Assembly: GCA_038380435.1 (NCBI GenBank)
Contig: JAWZYU010000034.1
Location: 36,084,901-36,148,900 of the forward strand
Direction: 5' to 3'
Source: Ryuthela nishihirai
Lineage: Eukaryota > Arthropoda > Arachnida > Araneae > Heptathelidae
Length of the DNA stretch: 64,000 nt
The notes under the pieces are model-generated. The model made no database searches. It was not told where the DNA came from and saw only the letters and a program-made list of their open reading frames with translations. Position numbers and translations under genes: made by a program. Shown piece after piece: positions 22,263 through 35,900 of this stretch. The first letter of the stretch is position 1; every line of letters begins with the position of its first letter.

Positions 22263-23147
22263 CCCTTCACCACGAAACCCATATGGTCATACATAAACCC
22301 ATTGAACATGAGATATCAGACTCCTGTGACTTTTACTCTTAATTCCTTTCCCAAAGCAGTTTTTAAAACTTGTACTGGCTTTAATGCTGTTTTTCGTAGC
22401 AAGTGCAAATGTACATTAAAAAAATCACGATGTATTTAAATGTAAAAGTGCTACTTTTTAAAAAGTACACGATTATTTACTTCTCATAAAGTTTAATCTG
22501 AACACTATTTTAGTTTAAAATATATTAAGGAGAAAGATTAACCAAGCGAAGTACAAAGAAAGGAACGAAAGAACAGACGATAATGTAAATCCTTTAGCTC
22601 AGCTGTCCCCCGCTGGCCATGGGTAGCTCCGGGTGACGTTAAGGTAATATTATTTCCTCGTTAATGGTTGGGCGCATGGGCAGCGGCCTGAAGTAGGTTG
22701 CCCAACAGTGCATGGTTTTCCCACATGGTGATGTAACTTTTTGAAGTTTTCCAACGTGCACTAGCTTCGAATATTATCAGTGAGAGGTCAATAACTATAC
22801 AAACTGTCGAAATATATTTACCTAAAATACTTGATCTATTGTCCGCAATTTTGCAATTTTTTTTCCTTCTTCCACCTTGTGTTGAATTAATATTCTTTGT
22901 CTTTATCTGTAGCAGTATGCGATTTAGATTCAATAATACTTTTTTTTTTACCCCTTTTGTACATTTGTTTGATTAAACATTTTAATTCGCTCTTTTCCTA
23001 ACCTTGTAGCTACACAGAGACTTGTCTGTGCCTCCCCACAATTCTTTCTATGATATCCTCTCTGCCATGCCATATTGCAATATAACAATTGTGCTTCTAT
23101 CATAAAACCCGAGTTCAAGACAGCTAATAGTTCTGCAATTCAAGAAT
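22263..23147. other. Unannotated AT-rich sequence
   Basis: No coding region or known repeat is recognised. The minus frame at 22661-22933 has no family features. Confidence 0.4.
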
Positions 23148-23155
23148 GCGTTGTA

Positions 23156-23358
23156 AATAAAAAAAAATACCCCCTCAAGCAGCTGCTTGCCACAGAGGTC
23201 TGACAGGAGCCTGTCAGTTTCTATGAAATAGTAGAAGGTCTGAGAGGATGGCAGGACCTCAGCAGAAAAACGACACATACATCCATGCCTTACCCGGGGC
23301 TCGAACCCAGGTCCCTTAGATCAGTAGCCAAGCGCGCTAACCACTCGGCTATGGGACG
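23156..23358 (-). mobile_element. SINE-2, full length
   Basis: Same structure as the copy at 13639-13846. Duplications GCGTTGTA stand at 23148-23155 and 23359-23366. The right duplication ends in the TA that borders the neighbouring MITE-A, so the SINE inserted at the edge of an existing MITE. Confidence 0.9.
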
Positions 23359-23366
23359 GCGTTGTA

Positions 23367-23579
23367 CAGTCGCTGAAAAAATATCCGAACACTATGGTTG
23401 ATTACAGAATTCAGGAAAAATATGTAGCAACGATTTTTTTAGAAATTAGTGATCTGACAACCTTCGTGTATTGCACACGAAGGTTGCCAGATCACTAACT
23501 TCTAAATAAAAGAGTTGCCAGATACTTTTCCTGAATTCTGTAATCAACTATAGTGTTCGGATATTTTTTTGTGCGACTG
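23367..23579. mobile_element. MITE-A, 213 bp, near-palindromic
   Basis: CAGTCGCTGAAAAAATATCC at the left is matched in reverse by the right end GCGACTG, with TA at 23365-23366 and 23580-23581. The whole element is a long inverted repeat around TTCGTGTATTGCACACGAA. No coding capacity. Probably mobilised by a Tc1/mariner enzyme. Confidence 0.93.
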
Positions 23580-23581
23580 TA

Positions 23582-24586
23582 CTTCAACGGAAGAGATCCT
23601 AGTATGCATCCAACCCTGAGATACATTGAGGAAGTGAAAAGGCTACATTTTAATGAATGAAATATACATTTATTCCAAATTATCGTATTGTACAACACTA
23701 TTACACTTAATAAGTTGTCGGTGTCGGTTCGTTGAGGTATCCGCTTGCTTCAAATGTGGAAAATACAGAAGATTCACATGAAATTGAGTGTTGAAACAAA
23801 TGTACGCAGGGTTAGATCGAGAGATGGATTCAGAAATGTTGAATTATCTCTTTGGCATCAGGACACTAAAGGATCTCTTCAAAGATGTAGAAAAGGCTTC
23901 CTCTGCTTTATTTTCTAGCTTCATTGCGAATTCATTGTTGCCGATAGAATAAAGGTCCAAGGCACAAGACTCCAATGCTCAGAAAAGAATATTGAAATGG
24001 AAGAATTACATTGAAATTAATTATATGCTTATAATTTACTAAACTATGTTAGTTATTATTATGGTTATGAAAACAAAGGCTATTGAAATACTTTGCTTAT
24101 TACAGTTTATGCATAAATCCCTGGATAGAAAAAATGAGAAAAGTTTTATGATAACAGTGGGAATGAAGAAAACTCTATTATGTCGCGTATGCCTCAGCTT
24201 TGGAGTATGTTGAAGCACGTTAAGTGATTTGATGTGGAAGCGTAATAGACGTTATCAATAGAATTGAAAGCGAGGTTTATAGTTATAGAGAAAACTACAA
24301 ACAAGGAAATTACCATTAAAAAACTTGCATAAAATAATGAAAAGCGACAATGCATAGCTGTTATAGTACTTTTAGTGTAAAAAGAATATTTACTCTACGA
24401 TAAACGACTTTGCATCGTTATATTGCTTTGTAACGGGTGGTGTCTTCAAAGACGTAAAGAGAATCCATTGTATATGGGTTTTGCTTTTGAAATATACTAT
24501 TTTCGTGTTTACACATCAATAATTTGATGTTTAAATCGGAGATAACCTTTATATTCATTGCAAACACATATTATATATAATATTCT
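23582..24586. other. Unannotated sequence before satellite C
   Basis: About 1 kb without recognised gene or repeat. Only short frames are present. Confidence 0.4.
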
Positions 24587-27500
24587 CCGAATCAATTATT
24601 TTGTTATCTCAAACAGCTGAATATATATTTTTTATCACCTTCACCTAAAAAGTATATAGACATTAAGAGTGTTAATTCGAATTAACCTACCTATAGTCAC
24701 ATCATAAGGAAAAGGAAACGGTGGTAACGGCATCTCATTTTGGTCGTCATTTGACTACACTAACCTATTTAAACACTCCACTCATTTATTTTAGACAATG
24801 AGTGCCTTATCTATGTCTAAGCAATGTTAATTGCAATAGCAGTTACCCATAGACCCTCGCTAATACAGGTCCGAAACGAAACTTGTTAAACCAGATGCTG
24901 TGCCACCTAACGATTCATTATCTTTTATTTCTAAAGTGACATACACGGAGAACGACTCCCAATCAATTATTTTGTTATCGCAAACAGCTGAATATATATT
25001 TCTATCACATTCACCTAAAAAGTATATAGACATTAAGAGTGATAGTTCGAATTAACCTACCTAGAGTCACATCATAGGGAAAAGGAAACGGTCGTCACGG
25101 CATCTGATTTTGGCCATCATTTGACTACACTAACCTACCTAAACCCTCCACTCATTTATTTTAGACAATGAGTGCCTAATCTATATCTAAGCAAAGTTAA
25201 TTGCAATAGCAGTTACCCATAGACCCTCGCTAATACTGCTCCGAAAGGAAACTTGTTAAACCAGATGCTGTGCTACCTAACGATTCATTATCTTTTATTT
25301 CTAAAGTGACATACACGGAGAACGACTCCCAATCAATTATTTTGTTATCGTAACAGCTGAATATATAATTTTATCACCTTCACCTAAAAGGTATATAGAC
25401 ATTAAGAGTGATAGTTCGAATTAACCTACCTAGAGTCACATCATAGGGAAAAGGAAACGGTCGTCACGGCATCTGATTTTGGCCATCATTTGACTACACT
25501 AACCTACTTAAACCCTACACTCATTTATTTTAGACAACGAGTGCCTTATCCTATCTAAACAATGTTAATTGCAATAGCAGTTACCCATAGACCCTCGCTA
25601 ATACAGGTCCGAAACGAAACTTGTTAAACCAGATGCTGTGCTACCTAACGATTCATTACCTTTTATTTCTAAAGTGACACAACGACTCCGAATCAATTAT
25701 TTTGTTATCGCAAACAGTTCAATATATATTTTTATCACCTTCACCTAAAACGTATATTGACATTAAGAGTGTTAGTTCGAATTAACCTACCTATAGTCAC
25801 ACCATAGGGAAAAGGAAACGGTCGTCACGGCATCTGATTTTGGCCATCATTTGACTACACTAACCTACCTAAACCCTCCACTCATTTATTTTAGACAATG
25901 AGTGCCTAATCTATATCTAAGCAAAGTTAATTGCAATAGCAGTTACCCATAGACCCTCGCTAATACTGCTCCGAAAGGAAACTTGTTAAACCAGATGCTG
26001 TGCTACCTAACGATTCATTATCTTTTATTTCTAAAGTGACATACACGGAGAACGACTCCCAATCAATTATTTTGTTATCGTAACAGCTGAATATATAATT
26101 TTATCACCTTCACCTAAAAGGTATATAGACATTAAGAGTGATAGTTCGAATTAACCTACCTAGAGTCACATCATAGGGAAAAGGAAACGGTCGTCACGGC
26201 ATCTGATTTTGGCCATCATTTGACTACACTAACATACTTAAACCCTACACTCATTTATTTTAGACAACGAGTGCCTTATCCTATCTAAACAATGTTAATT
26301 GCAATAGCAGTTACCCATAGACCCTCGCTAATACAGGTCCGAAACGAAACTTGTTAAACCAGATGCTGTGCTACCTAACGATTCATTATCTTTTTTTTCT
26401 AAAGTGACACAACGACTCCGAATCAATTATTTTGTTATCGCAAACAGTTCAATATATATTTTTATCACCTTCACCTAAAACGTATATAGACATTAAGAGT
26501 GTTAGTTCGAATTAACCTACCTATAGTCACACCATAGGGAAAAGGAAACGGTCGTCACGGCATCTGATTTTGGCCATCATTTGACTACACTAAACTACCT
26601 AAACCCTCCACTCATTTATTTTAGACAATGAGTGCCTTATCTATATCTAAGCAATGTTTTTGCAATAGCAGTTACCCATAGACCCTCGCTAATACAGGTC
26701 CGAAACGAAACTTGTTAAACCAGATGCTGTGCTACCTGACGATTCATTACCTTTTATTTCTAAAGTGACATACACGGAGAACGACTCCCAATCAATTATT
26801 TTGTTATCGTAACAGCTGAATATATATTTTTATCACCTTCACCTAAAAGGTATATAGACATTAAGAGTGTTAGTTCGAATTAACCACCTATAATCACATC
26901 ATAGGGAAAAGGAAAAGGTCGTCACAGCATCTGATTTTGGCCATCATTTGACTACACTAACCTACTTAAACCCTACACTCATTTGTTTTAGACAATGAGT
27001 GCCTTATCCTATCTAAACAATGTTAATTGCAATAGCAGTTACCCATAGACCCTCGCTAATACAGGTCCGAAACGAAACTTGTTAAACCAGATGCTGTGCT
27101 ACCTAACGATTCATTATCTTTTATTTCTAAAGTGACACAACGACTCCGTATCAATTATTTTGTTATCGCAAATAGCTGAATATATATTTTTATCACCTTC
27201 ACCTAAAACGTATATAGACATTAAGAGTGTTAGTTCGAATTAACCTACCTATAGTCACATCATAGGGAAAAGGAAACGGTCGTCACGGCATCTGATTTTG
27301 GCCATCATTTGACTACACTAACCTACCTAAACCCTGCACTCATTTATTTTAGACAATGAGTGCCTTATCTATATCTAAACAATGTTTTTGCAATAGCAGT
27401 TACCCATAGACCCTCGCTAATACAGGTCCGAAACGAAACTTGTTAAACCAGATGCTGTGCTACCTGACGATTCATTACCTTTTATTTCTAAAGTGACATA

Positions 27501-30500
27501 CACGGAGAACGACTCCCAATCAATTATTTTGTTATCGTAACAGCTGAATATATATTTTTATCACCTTCACCTAAAAGGTATATAGACATTAAGAGTGTTA
27601 GTTCGAATTAACCTACCTATAATCACATCATAGGGAAAAGGAAAAGGTCGTCACAGCATCTGATTTTGGCCATCATTTGACTACACTAACCTACTTAAAC
27701 CCTACACTCATTTGTTTTAGACAATGAGTGCCTTATCCTATCTAAACAATGTTAATTGCAATAGCAGTTACCCATAGACCCTCGCTAATACAGGTCCGAA
27801 ACGAAACTTGTTAAACCAGATGCTGTGCTACCTAACGATTCATTATCTTTTATTTCTAAAGTGACACAACGACTCCGTATCAATTATTTTGTTATCGCAA
27901 ATAGCTGAATATATATTTTTATCACCTTCACCTAAAACGTATATAGACATTAAGAGTGTTAGTTCGAATTAACCTACCTATAGTCACATCATAGGGAAAA
28001 GGAAACGGTCGTCACGGCATCTGATTTTGGCCATCATTTGACTACAGTAACCTACCTAAACCCTGCACTCATTTATTTTAGACAATGAGTGCCTTATCCT
28101 ATCTAAACAATGTTAATTGCAATAGCAGTTACCCATAGACCCTCGCTAATGCAGGTCCGAAACGAAACTTGTTAAACCAGATGCTGTGCTACCTGACGAT
28201 TCATTATCTTTTATTTTTAAAGTGACAGAACGACTCCGAATCAATTATTTTGTTATCGCAAACAGCTGAATATATATTTTTATCACCTTCACCTAAAAGG
28301 TATGTAGACATTAAGAGTGTTAGTTCGAATTAACCTACCTATAGTCACATCATAGGGAAAAGGAAAAGGTCGTCACAGCATCTGATTTTGGCCATCATTT
28401 GACTACACTAACCTACCTAAACCCTACACTCATTTATTTTAGACAATGAGTGCCTTATCTATATCTAAGCAATGTTAATTGCAATAGCAGTTACCCATAG
28501 ACCCTCGCTAATACAGGTCCGAAAGGAAACTTGTTAAACCAGATGCTGTGCTACCTGACGATTCATTATCTTTTATTTCTAAAGTGATATATACGGAGAA
28601 CGACTCCGAATCAATTATTTTGTTAACGTAACAGCTGAATATATATTTTTATCACCTTCACCTAAAAGGTATATAGACATGAAGAGTGTTAGTTCGAATT
28701 AACCTACCTATAGTCACATCATAGGGAAAAGGAAAAGGTCGTCACAGTATCGGGTTTCGGCCATCATTTGACTACACTAACATACTTAAACCCTACACTC
28801 ATTTATTTTAGACAATGAGTGCCTTATCCTATCTAAACAATGTTAATTGCAGTAGCAGTTACCCATAGACCCTCGCTAATACAGGTCCGAAACGAAACTT
28901 GTTAAACCAGATGCTGTGCTACCTAACGATTCATTATCTTTCATTTCTAAAGTGACACAACGACTCCGAATCAATTATTTGTTATCGCAAACAGCTGAAT
29001 ATATATTTTTATCACCTTCACCTAAAACGTATATAGACATCAAGAGTGTTAGTTCGAATTAATCTACCTATAGTCACATCATAGGGAAAAGGAAACGGTC
29101 GTCACGGCATCTGATTTTGGCCATCATTTGACTACACTAACTTACCTAAACCCTCCACTCATTTATTTTAGACAATGAGTGCCTTATTCTATCTAAGCAA
29201 TGTTAATTGCAATAGCAGTTACCCTTAGACCCTCGCTAATACAGGTCCCAAAACGGAACTTGTTAAAACCAGATGCTGTGCTACCTAACGATTCATTATC
29301 TTTTTTTTCTAAAGTGACATACACGGAGAACGACTCCCAATCAATTATTTTGTTATCGTGACAGCTGAATATATATTTTTATCACCTTCACCTAAAAGGT
29401 ATATAGACATGAAGACTGTTAGTTCGAATTAACCTACCTATAGTCACATCATAGGGAAAAGGAAACGGTCGTCACGGCATCTGATTTTGGCCATCATTTG
29501 ACTACACTAACCTACCTAAACCCTCCACTCATTTATTTTAGACAATGAGTGCCTAATCTATATCTAAGCAATGTTAATTGCAATAGCAGTTACCCATAGA
29601 CCCTCGCTAATACTGGTGCGAAAGGAAGCTTGTTAAACCAGATGCTGTGCTACCTAACGATTCATTATCTTTTATTTCTAAAGTGACATACACAGAGAAC
29701 GACTCCCAATCAATTATTTTGTTATCGTAACAGCTGAATATATATTTTTATCACCTTCACCTGAAAGGTATATAGACATTAAGAGTGTTAGTTCGAATTA
29801 ACCTACCTATAGTCACATCATAGGGAAAAGGAAAAGGTCGTCACAGCATCTGATTTTGGCCATCATTTGACTACACTAACCTACTTAAACCCTACACTCA
29901 TTTATTTTAGACAATGAGTGCCTTATCCTATCTAAACAATGTTAATTGCAATAGCAGTTACCCATAGACCCTCGCTAATACAGGTCCGAAACGAAACTTG
30001 TTAAACCAGATGCTGTGCTACCTGACGATTCATTACCTTTTATTTCTAAAGTGACATACACGGAGAACGACTCCCAATCAATTATTTTGTTATCGTAACA
30101 GCTGAATATATATTTTTATCACATTCACCTAAAACGTATATAGACATTAAGAGTGTTAGTTCGAATTAACCTACCTAAAGTCACATCATAGGGAAAAGGA
30201 AACGGTCGTCACGGCATCTGATTTTGGCCATCATTTGACTACACTAACCTACCTAAACCCTACACTCATTTATTTTAGACAATGAGTGCCTTATCTATAT
30301 CTAAGCAATGTTAATTGCAATAGCAGTTACCCATAGACCCTCGCTAATATAGGTCCGAAAGGAAACTTGTTAAACCAGATGCTGTGCTACCTGACGATTC
30401 ATTATCTTTTATTTCTAAAGTGATATACACGGAGAACGACTCCGAATCAATTATTTTGTTACCGTAACAGCTGAATATATATTTTTATCACCTTCACCTA

Positions 30501-31547
30501 AAAGGTATATAGACATTAAGAGTGTTAGTTCGAATTAACCTACCTATAGTCACATCATAGGGAAAAGGAAAAGGTCGTCACAGCATCGGATTTTGGCCAT
30601 CATTTGACTACACTAACCTACTTAAACCCTACACTCATTTATTTTAGACAATGAGTGCCTTATCCTATCTAAACAATGTTAATTGCAATAGCAGTTACCC
30701 ATAGACCCTCGCTAATACAGGTCCGAAACGAAACTTGTTAAATCAGATGCTGTGCTACCTAACGATTCATTATCTTTTATTTCTAAAGTGACACAACGAC
30801 TCCGAATCAATTATTTTGTTATCGCAAACAGCTGAATATATATTTTTATCACCTTCACCTAAAAGGTATATAGACATTAAGAGTGTTAGTTCGAATTAAC
30901 CTACCTATAGTCACATCATAGGGAAAAGGAAAAGGTCGTCACAGCATCTGATTTTGGCCATCATTTGACTACACTAACCTACTTAAACCCTACACTCATT
31001 TATTTTAGACAATGAGTGCCTTATCCTATCTAAACAATGTTAATTGCAATAGCAGTTACCCTTAGACCGTCGTTAATACAGGTCCCAAAACGAAACTTGT
31101 TAAACCAGATGCTGTGCTACCTAACGATTCATTACCTTTTATTTCTAAAGTGACGTACACGGAGAACGACTCCCAATCAATAATTTTGTTATCGTAACAG
31201 CTGAATATATATTTTTATCACCTTCACCTAAAAGGTATATAGACATTACGAGTTTTAGTTCGAATTAACCTACCTATAGTCACATCATAGGGAAAAGGAA
31301 ACGGTCGTCACGGCATCTGATTTTGGCCATCATTTGACTACACTAACCTACCTAAACCCTACACTCATTTATTTTAGACAATGAGTGCGTTATCTATATC
31401 TAAGCAATGTTAATTGCAATAGCGGTTACCCATAGACCCTCGCTAATACAGGTCCGAAAGGAAACTTGTTAAACCAGATGCTGTGCTACCTGACGATTCA
31501 TTTTCTTTTATTTCTAAAGTGATATACACGGAGAACGACTCCGAATC
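24587..31547. repeat. Satellite array C, about 366-bp unit, 19 copies
   Basis: Counting the conserved TTAGACAATGAGTGCC gives 19 copies with a mean spacing of about 366 bp. The units also contain AATCAATTATTTTGTTATCG and CATAGACCCTCGCTAATACA. Two types exist: long units with GACATACACGGAGAACGACT and short units with GACACAACGACTCC. In much of the array they alternate, giving a dimer of about 725-730 bp. Stops occur in all frames and no coding function is supported. Confidence 0.96.
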
Positions 31548-34500
31548 AAAGTGGGAAATCAGATTAATACGTATTTTAATCTGTTAACATATATCTGGGG
31601 AGTCACTGTTTGAATAAATGACTGCGTTCAGCCCTTTCGACGAACACCAATCACCCTCAACAGAAGATGTAGAACGCGTGCAGCCATTACAGCACACAAC
31701 GGAATAATTAATTTACTCTATTAATTGGCGATTTAGTGTCTTGTTTAGGTTTTTTGTTAGTGTTTGTAAAGGTTAAAACTTTTAATCAAAGTGTGAAATC
31801 AGACAAATAGGTATTTTGATCTGTTAATATGTACCTGGGGTTCACTGGTGGAATAAGTGACTGCGTTCAACCCTTTGGACGAACAGTAATCACTCTCAAC
31901 AGAAAATATAGAACGCGTGCAGCCATTACAGCGCACAGTGGAATAATTAATTTTTCCCTATTGATTGGCCTTTGAGTGTGTTGATGTGTACCTAATGGAA
32001 AAAGTTAAAGCTGATAATCATAGTGTGAAATCAGACAAATGCGTATTTTAATCTGTTAATATGTACCTGGGGGTCACTGGTTGAATAAGTGACTGCGTTC
32101 AGCCTTTTGGAAGAACAGCAATCACCCTCAGCAGAAGATATAGAACGCGTGCAGCCATTATAGCGCACAGCGGAATAATTAAATTATCCCAATTAATTGG
32201 CGTTTTAGTGTGTTGTTATGTACCTAGTGGAGAAGGTTAAAGCTCTTAATCAAAGTGTGTAATCAGACAAATACATATTTTAATCTTTTAATATATACCT
32301 GGGGGTCACTAGTTGAATAAGTGACTGCGTTCAGCCCTTTGGACGAACAGCAATCACCCTCAACAGAATATACAGAACGCGTGCAGCCATTATAGCGCAC
32401 AGCGGAATAATTAAGTTACTCTATTAATTGGCGTTTTAGTGTGATGTTATGTACCTTTTGGAGAAGGTTGAAGCTGTTAATCAAAGTGCGAAATCAGACA
32501 AATACCTATTTTATTCTGTTAATGTGTTCCTGGGTTATTGGTTGAATAAGTGACTGCGTTCAGCCTTTTGGACAAACAGCAATCAACCTCAACAGAAGAT
32601 ATAGAATGCGTGCAGCCATTATATCGCACAGCAGAATAATTAATTTACTCTATTAATTGGCATTTTAGTGTGTTGTTATGTACCTAGGAGACAAGGTTAA
32701 AGCTGTTAATCGAAATGAAATCAGACAAATACGTATTCTAATCTGTTAATATGTACCTGGGGGGTCACTGGTTGAAAAGGTGACTGCGTTCAGCGCTTTG
32801 GACGAACAGCAATCACCCACAACAGAAGATATAGATAGCCATTATAACGCACAACGGAATGATTAAGTTATCCCTATTAATTGGCGGTTTAGTGTGTTGT
32901 TGTGTAACTAATAGAAAAAGTTAAAGCTGTTAATCAAAATTTTAAATCAGACAAATACGTATTTTGTTCTGTTAATATATATCTGGGGGTCACTGGTTGA
33001 ATAAGTGACTGCGTTCAGCCTTTTGGACGAACAGCACTAACCTTCAAAAGAATATATAGAACGCGTGCAGCCATTATAACGCACAGCAGAATAATTAAGT
33101 TATCCCTATTAATTGCCGTTTAAGTGTGTTGTTGTGTACCTAATGGAAAAGGTTAAAGCTGATAATCAAAGTGTGAAATCAGACAAATACGTATTTTATT
33201 CTGTTAATATGTACCTGGGGGTCACTGGTTGAAAAAGTGACTGCGTTCAGACCTTTGGACGAACAGTAATCACCTTCAAGTGAATATATAGAACGCGTGC
33301 AGCCTTTACAGCGCACAGCGGAATAATTGTTATCCCTATTAATTGGCGTTTTAGTGTGTTGTTACGTATGTAGTGGAAAAGGTTAAAGCTGATAATCAAA
33401 GTGTGAAATCAGACAAATACGTATTTTAATCTGTTAATATGTACCTAGGGGCTACTGGTTGAGTAAGTGACAGCGTTCAGCCCTTTGGACGAACAGCAAT
33501 CACCCTCAACAGAAGATATAGAACGCGTGCAGCCATTAAAACGCACAGCGGAATAACTAAATTATCCCTATTAATTGTCGGCTTAGTGTGTTTTTATGTA
33601 CCTAGTGGAGAAGGTTAAAGCTGTTAATCAATGTGTGAAATCTGACAAATACGTATTTTAATCTGTTAATATATATCTTGGGTTCAATGTTTGAATAAGT
33701 GACTGCGTTCAGCCCTTTGGACGAACAGCAATCATCTTCAACAGAATATATAGAACGCGTGCAGACATTATAGCACACAGCGGAATAATTAAATTATCCC
33801 TATTAGTTGGCGGTTTAGTCTGTTGTTGTGTACCTAGTGGAAAAGGATAAAGCTGTTAATCAAAATGTGAAATCAGAGAAATACGTATTTTAATCTCTTA
33901 ACATATATCTGGGGTCACTGGTTGAATAAGTGACTGTGTTCAGCCCTTTGGACGAACAGCAATCACCCTCAACAGAAGATATAGAACGCGTGCAGCCATC
34001 ATAGAGCACAGCGGAATTATTACTTTATCCCTATTCATTTGAGTTTAAGTGTTTGATGTGTACCTTGTGAAAAGGGTTAAAGCAGTTAATCAAAATGTGA
34101 AATCAGACAAATAGGTATTTTAATCTGCTAATGTGTGCCTGAGGGTCTCTGGTTGAATAAGTGACTGCGTTCAGCCGTTTGGACGAACAGCAATCACCCT
34201 CAACAGAAGATATAAGACGCGTGCAGCCATTATAGCGCATATCGGAATAATTAAGTTATCTCTATTCGTTGGCGATAAAGTGTGTTGTTCTGTACCTAGT
34301 GGAAAGGGTTAAGGCTGTTAATCAAAGTGTGAAATCAGACAAATACGAATTTTAATCTGTCAATATGTGTCTGAGGGTCACTGGTTGAATAAGTGACTGC
34401 ATTCAGCCCTGTGGACGAACAGCAATCACCCTCAACAGAAGATATAGAACGCGTGCAGCCATTACGCGCACAGCGGAATAATTAAGTTTTCCCTATTCTT

Positions 34501-35290
34501 TGGCGTTTAAGTGTGTTGTTGTGTACCTAGTAGAAAGCGTTAAAGCAGTCAATCAAAATGTGAAATCAGACAAATACGTATTTTAATCTGTCAATGTGTA
34601 TCTGAGGGTCTCTGGTTGAATAAGTGACTGCGTTCAGCCCTTTGGACGAACAGCAATCTCTCTCAACAGAAGATATAGAACGCATGCAGCCATTATAGCG
34701 CACAGCGGAATAATTACGTTATCCCTATTCATTGGCGTTTAACCGTGTTGTTGTGTATCTAGTGGAAAATGTTAGATCTGTTAATCAAAGGGTGAATGCA
34801 GACAAATACATATTTTAAACTGTTAATATGTAGGTGAGGGTCACTGGTTGAATAGGTGACTGCGTTCAGCCCTTTGGGCGAACAGCAATCTCCTACCGCA
34901 AATCTTATAGAAAACGTGCAGTAATAAGAGCGCACAAAGGAGAAGTTATTTTGTCCGTTTGGATTAGCGTCGGAAGTGTGTTGTTTTGCATATAGTGCAA
35001 AGTGTGAGAGGTTATTAATAGGAAAGTGAAATGAGTCAAATACCTATTTGAGTCTGTGAATGGATTTGTTATTCGAGAGACATTGGTTGAATAGTTGTCT
35101 GCATTCAGCCATTTCAGCAAATGGCAATCACTCTCATCAGAAGCAATAGATCACATTCAGTCATTAGATCACAGAGCGGATTAATTACTCTGCTTCTTTC
35201 GATTACGTCATCTATTGTGTTTAGTGTGTGCAGAGTGTAGAGTGTTAAAAGTTGTGTATTTAGAAAGCTGAAACGGTCGGAATATGTACT
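31548..35290. repeat. Satellite array D, about 232-bp unit, 16 copies
   Basis: Counting GACTGCGTTCAGCC and its variants gives 16 copies with a mean spacing of 232 bp. Further landmarks are GTGAAATCAGACAAATACGT and AGAACGCGTGCAGCCATTAT. The last two units (34.8-35.29 kb) are much more diverged. It abuts array C at AATCAA, a word present in both units. No coding function is supported. Confidence 0.96.
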
Positions 35291-35717
35291 TGAATATATT
35301 CTCCCTCCACTTCTCTAGGTTGAACCCTCAGCCGTAGTGGTGCAGTGTGATATTTGTGTCAGTGCCGAATTATTGTGTGTTATCCGCTGTATTTGAGTGT
35401 GTTTCTTGTCTCAGTGTGTAGAGCTACATCTTGGATCGCCCTATACGTCTTCTGGAGTTTTCCTGATATTTTTTCCTGATATTTTACAATAAAATGTTGA
35501 AATTTTAATCAATCATGTTTTGAAACGTAGGCCTAAAAGGCAAAGGAATAGATTGAAATGTAAAATAGAAGTTAGAATTAATTGAAAATTTAGAACCGAT
35601 AGTTCCGCTGGACGTGTTTGTAAATACGCCTGGTTACGTAAATACATAATTAATTACTTTGAACTAACTATTTCGAATAATATTATCAAATATAAGTAGT
35701 AAATGTTTACTATTCTG
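35291..35717. other. Satellite D border, then unannotated sequence
   Basis: Sequence resembling array D fades out and is followed by AT-rich sequence with an AATAAA at about 35.49 kb. That is a possible polyadenylation signal but may be chance. No gene is recognised. Confidence 0.35.
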
Positions 35718-35724
35718 ATTTGTA

Positions 35725-35898
35725 TAGAATTCAGAAAAAATATCTGACAACGAGTTTTTAGAAATTAGTATTCTGGCAACCTTCGTGAACTGTACACGAA
35801 GGTTGCCAGATCACTAATTTCTAAAAAAAACTCGTTGCAGATATTTTTTCTGAATTCTCTAATCAACCATAGTGTTCGGATACTTTTTTGAGCGACTG
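35725..35898. mobile_element. MITE-A, left end lost
   Basis: Starts within the internal AGAATTCAGAAAAAATATCT block and continues through the central palindrome to the right end GAGCGACTG followed by TA (35899-35900). About 40 bp of the left terminus are missing. Confidence 0.88.
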
Positions 35899-35900
35899 TA

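Noticed and set aside
24587..35290. CRISPR-like or regulatory spaced repeats
   Set aside because: The repeats are contiguous satellite units of about 366 and 232 bp in a eukaryotic context. There is no short repeat with unique spacers.
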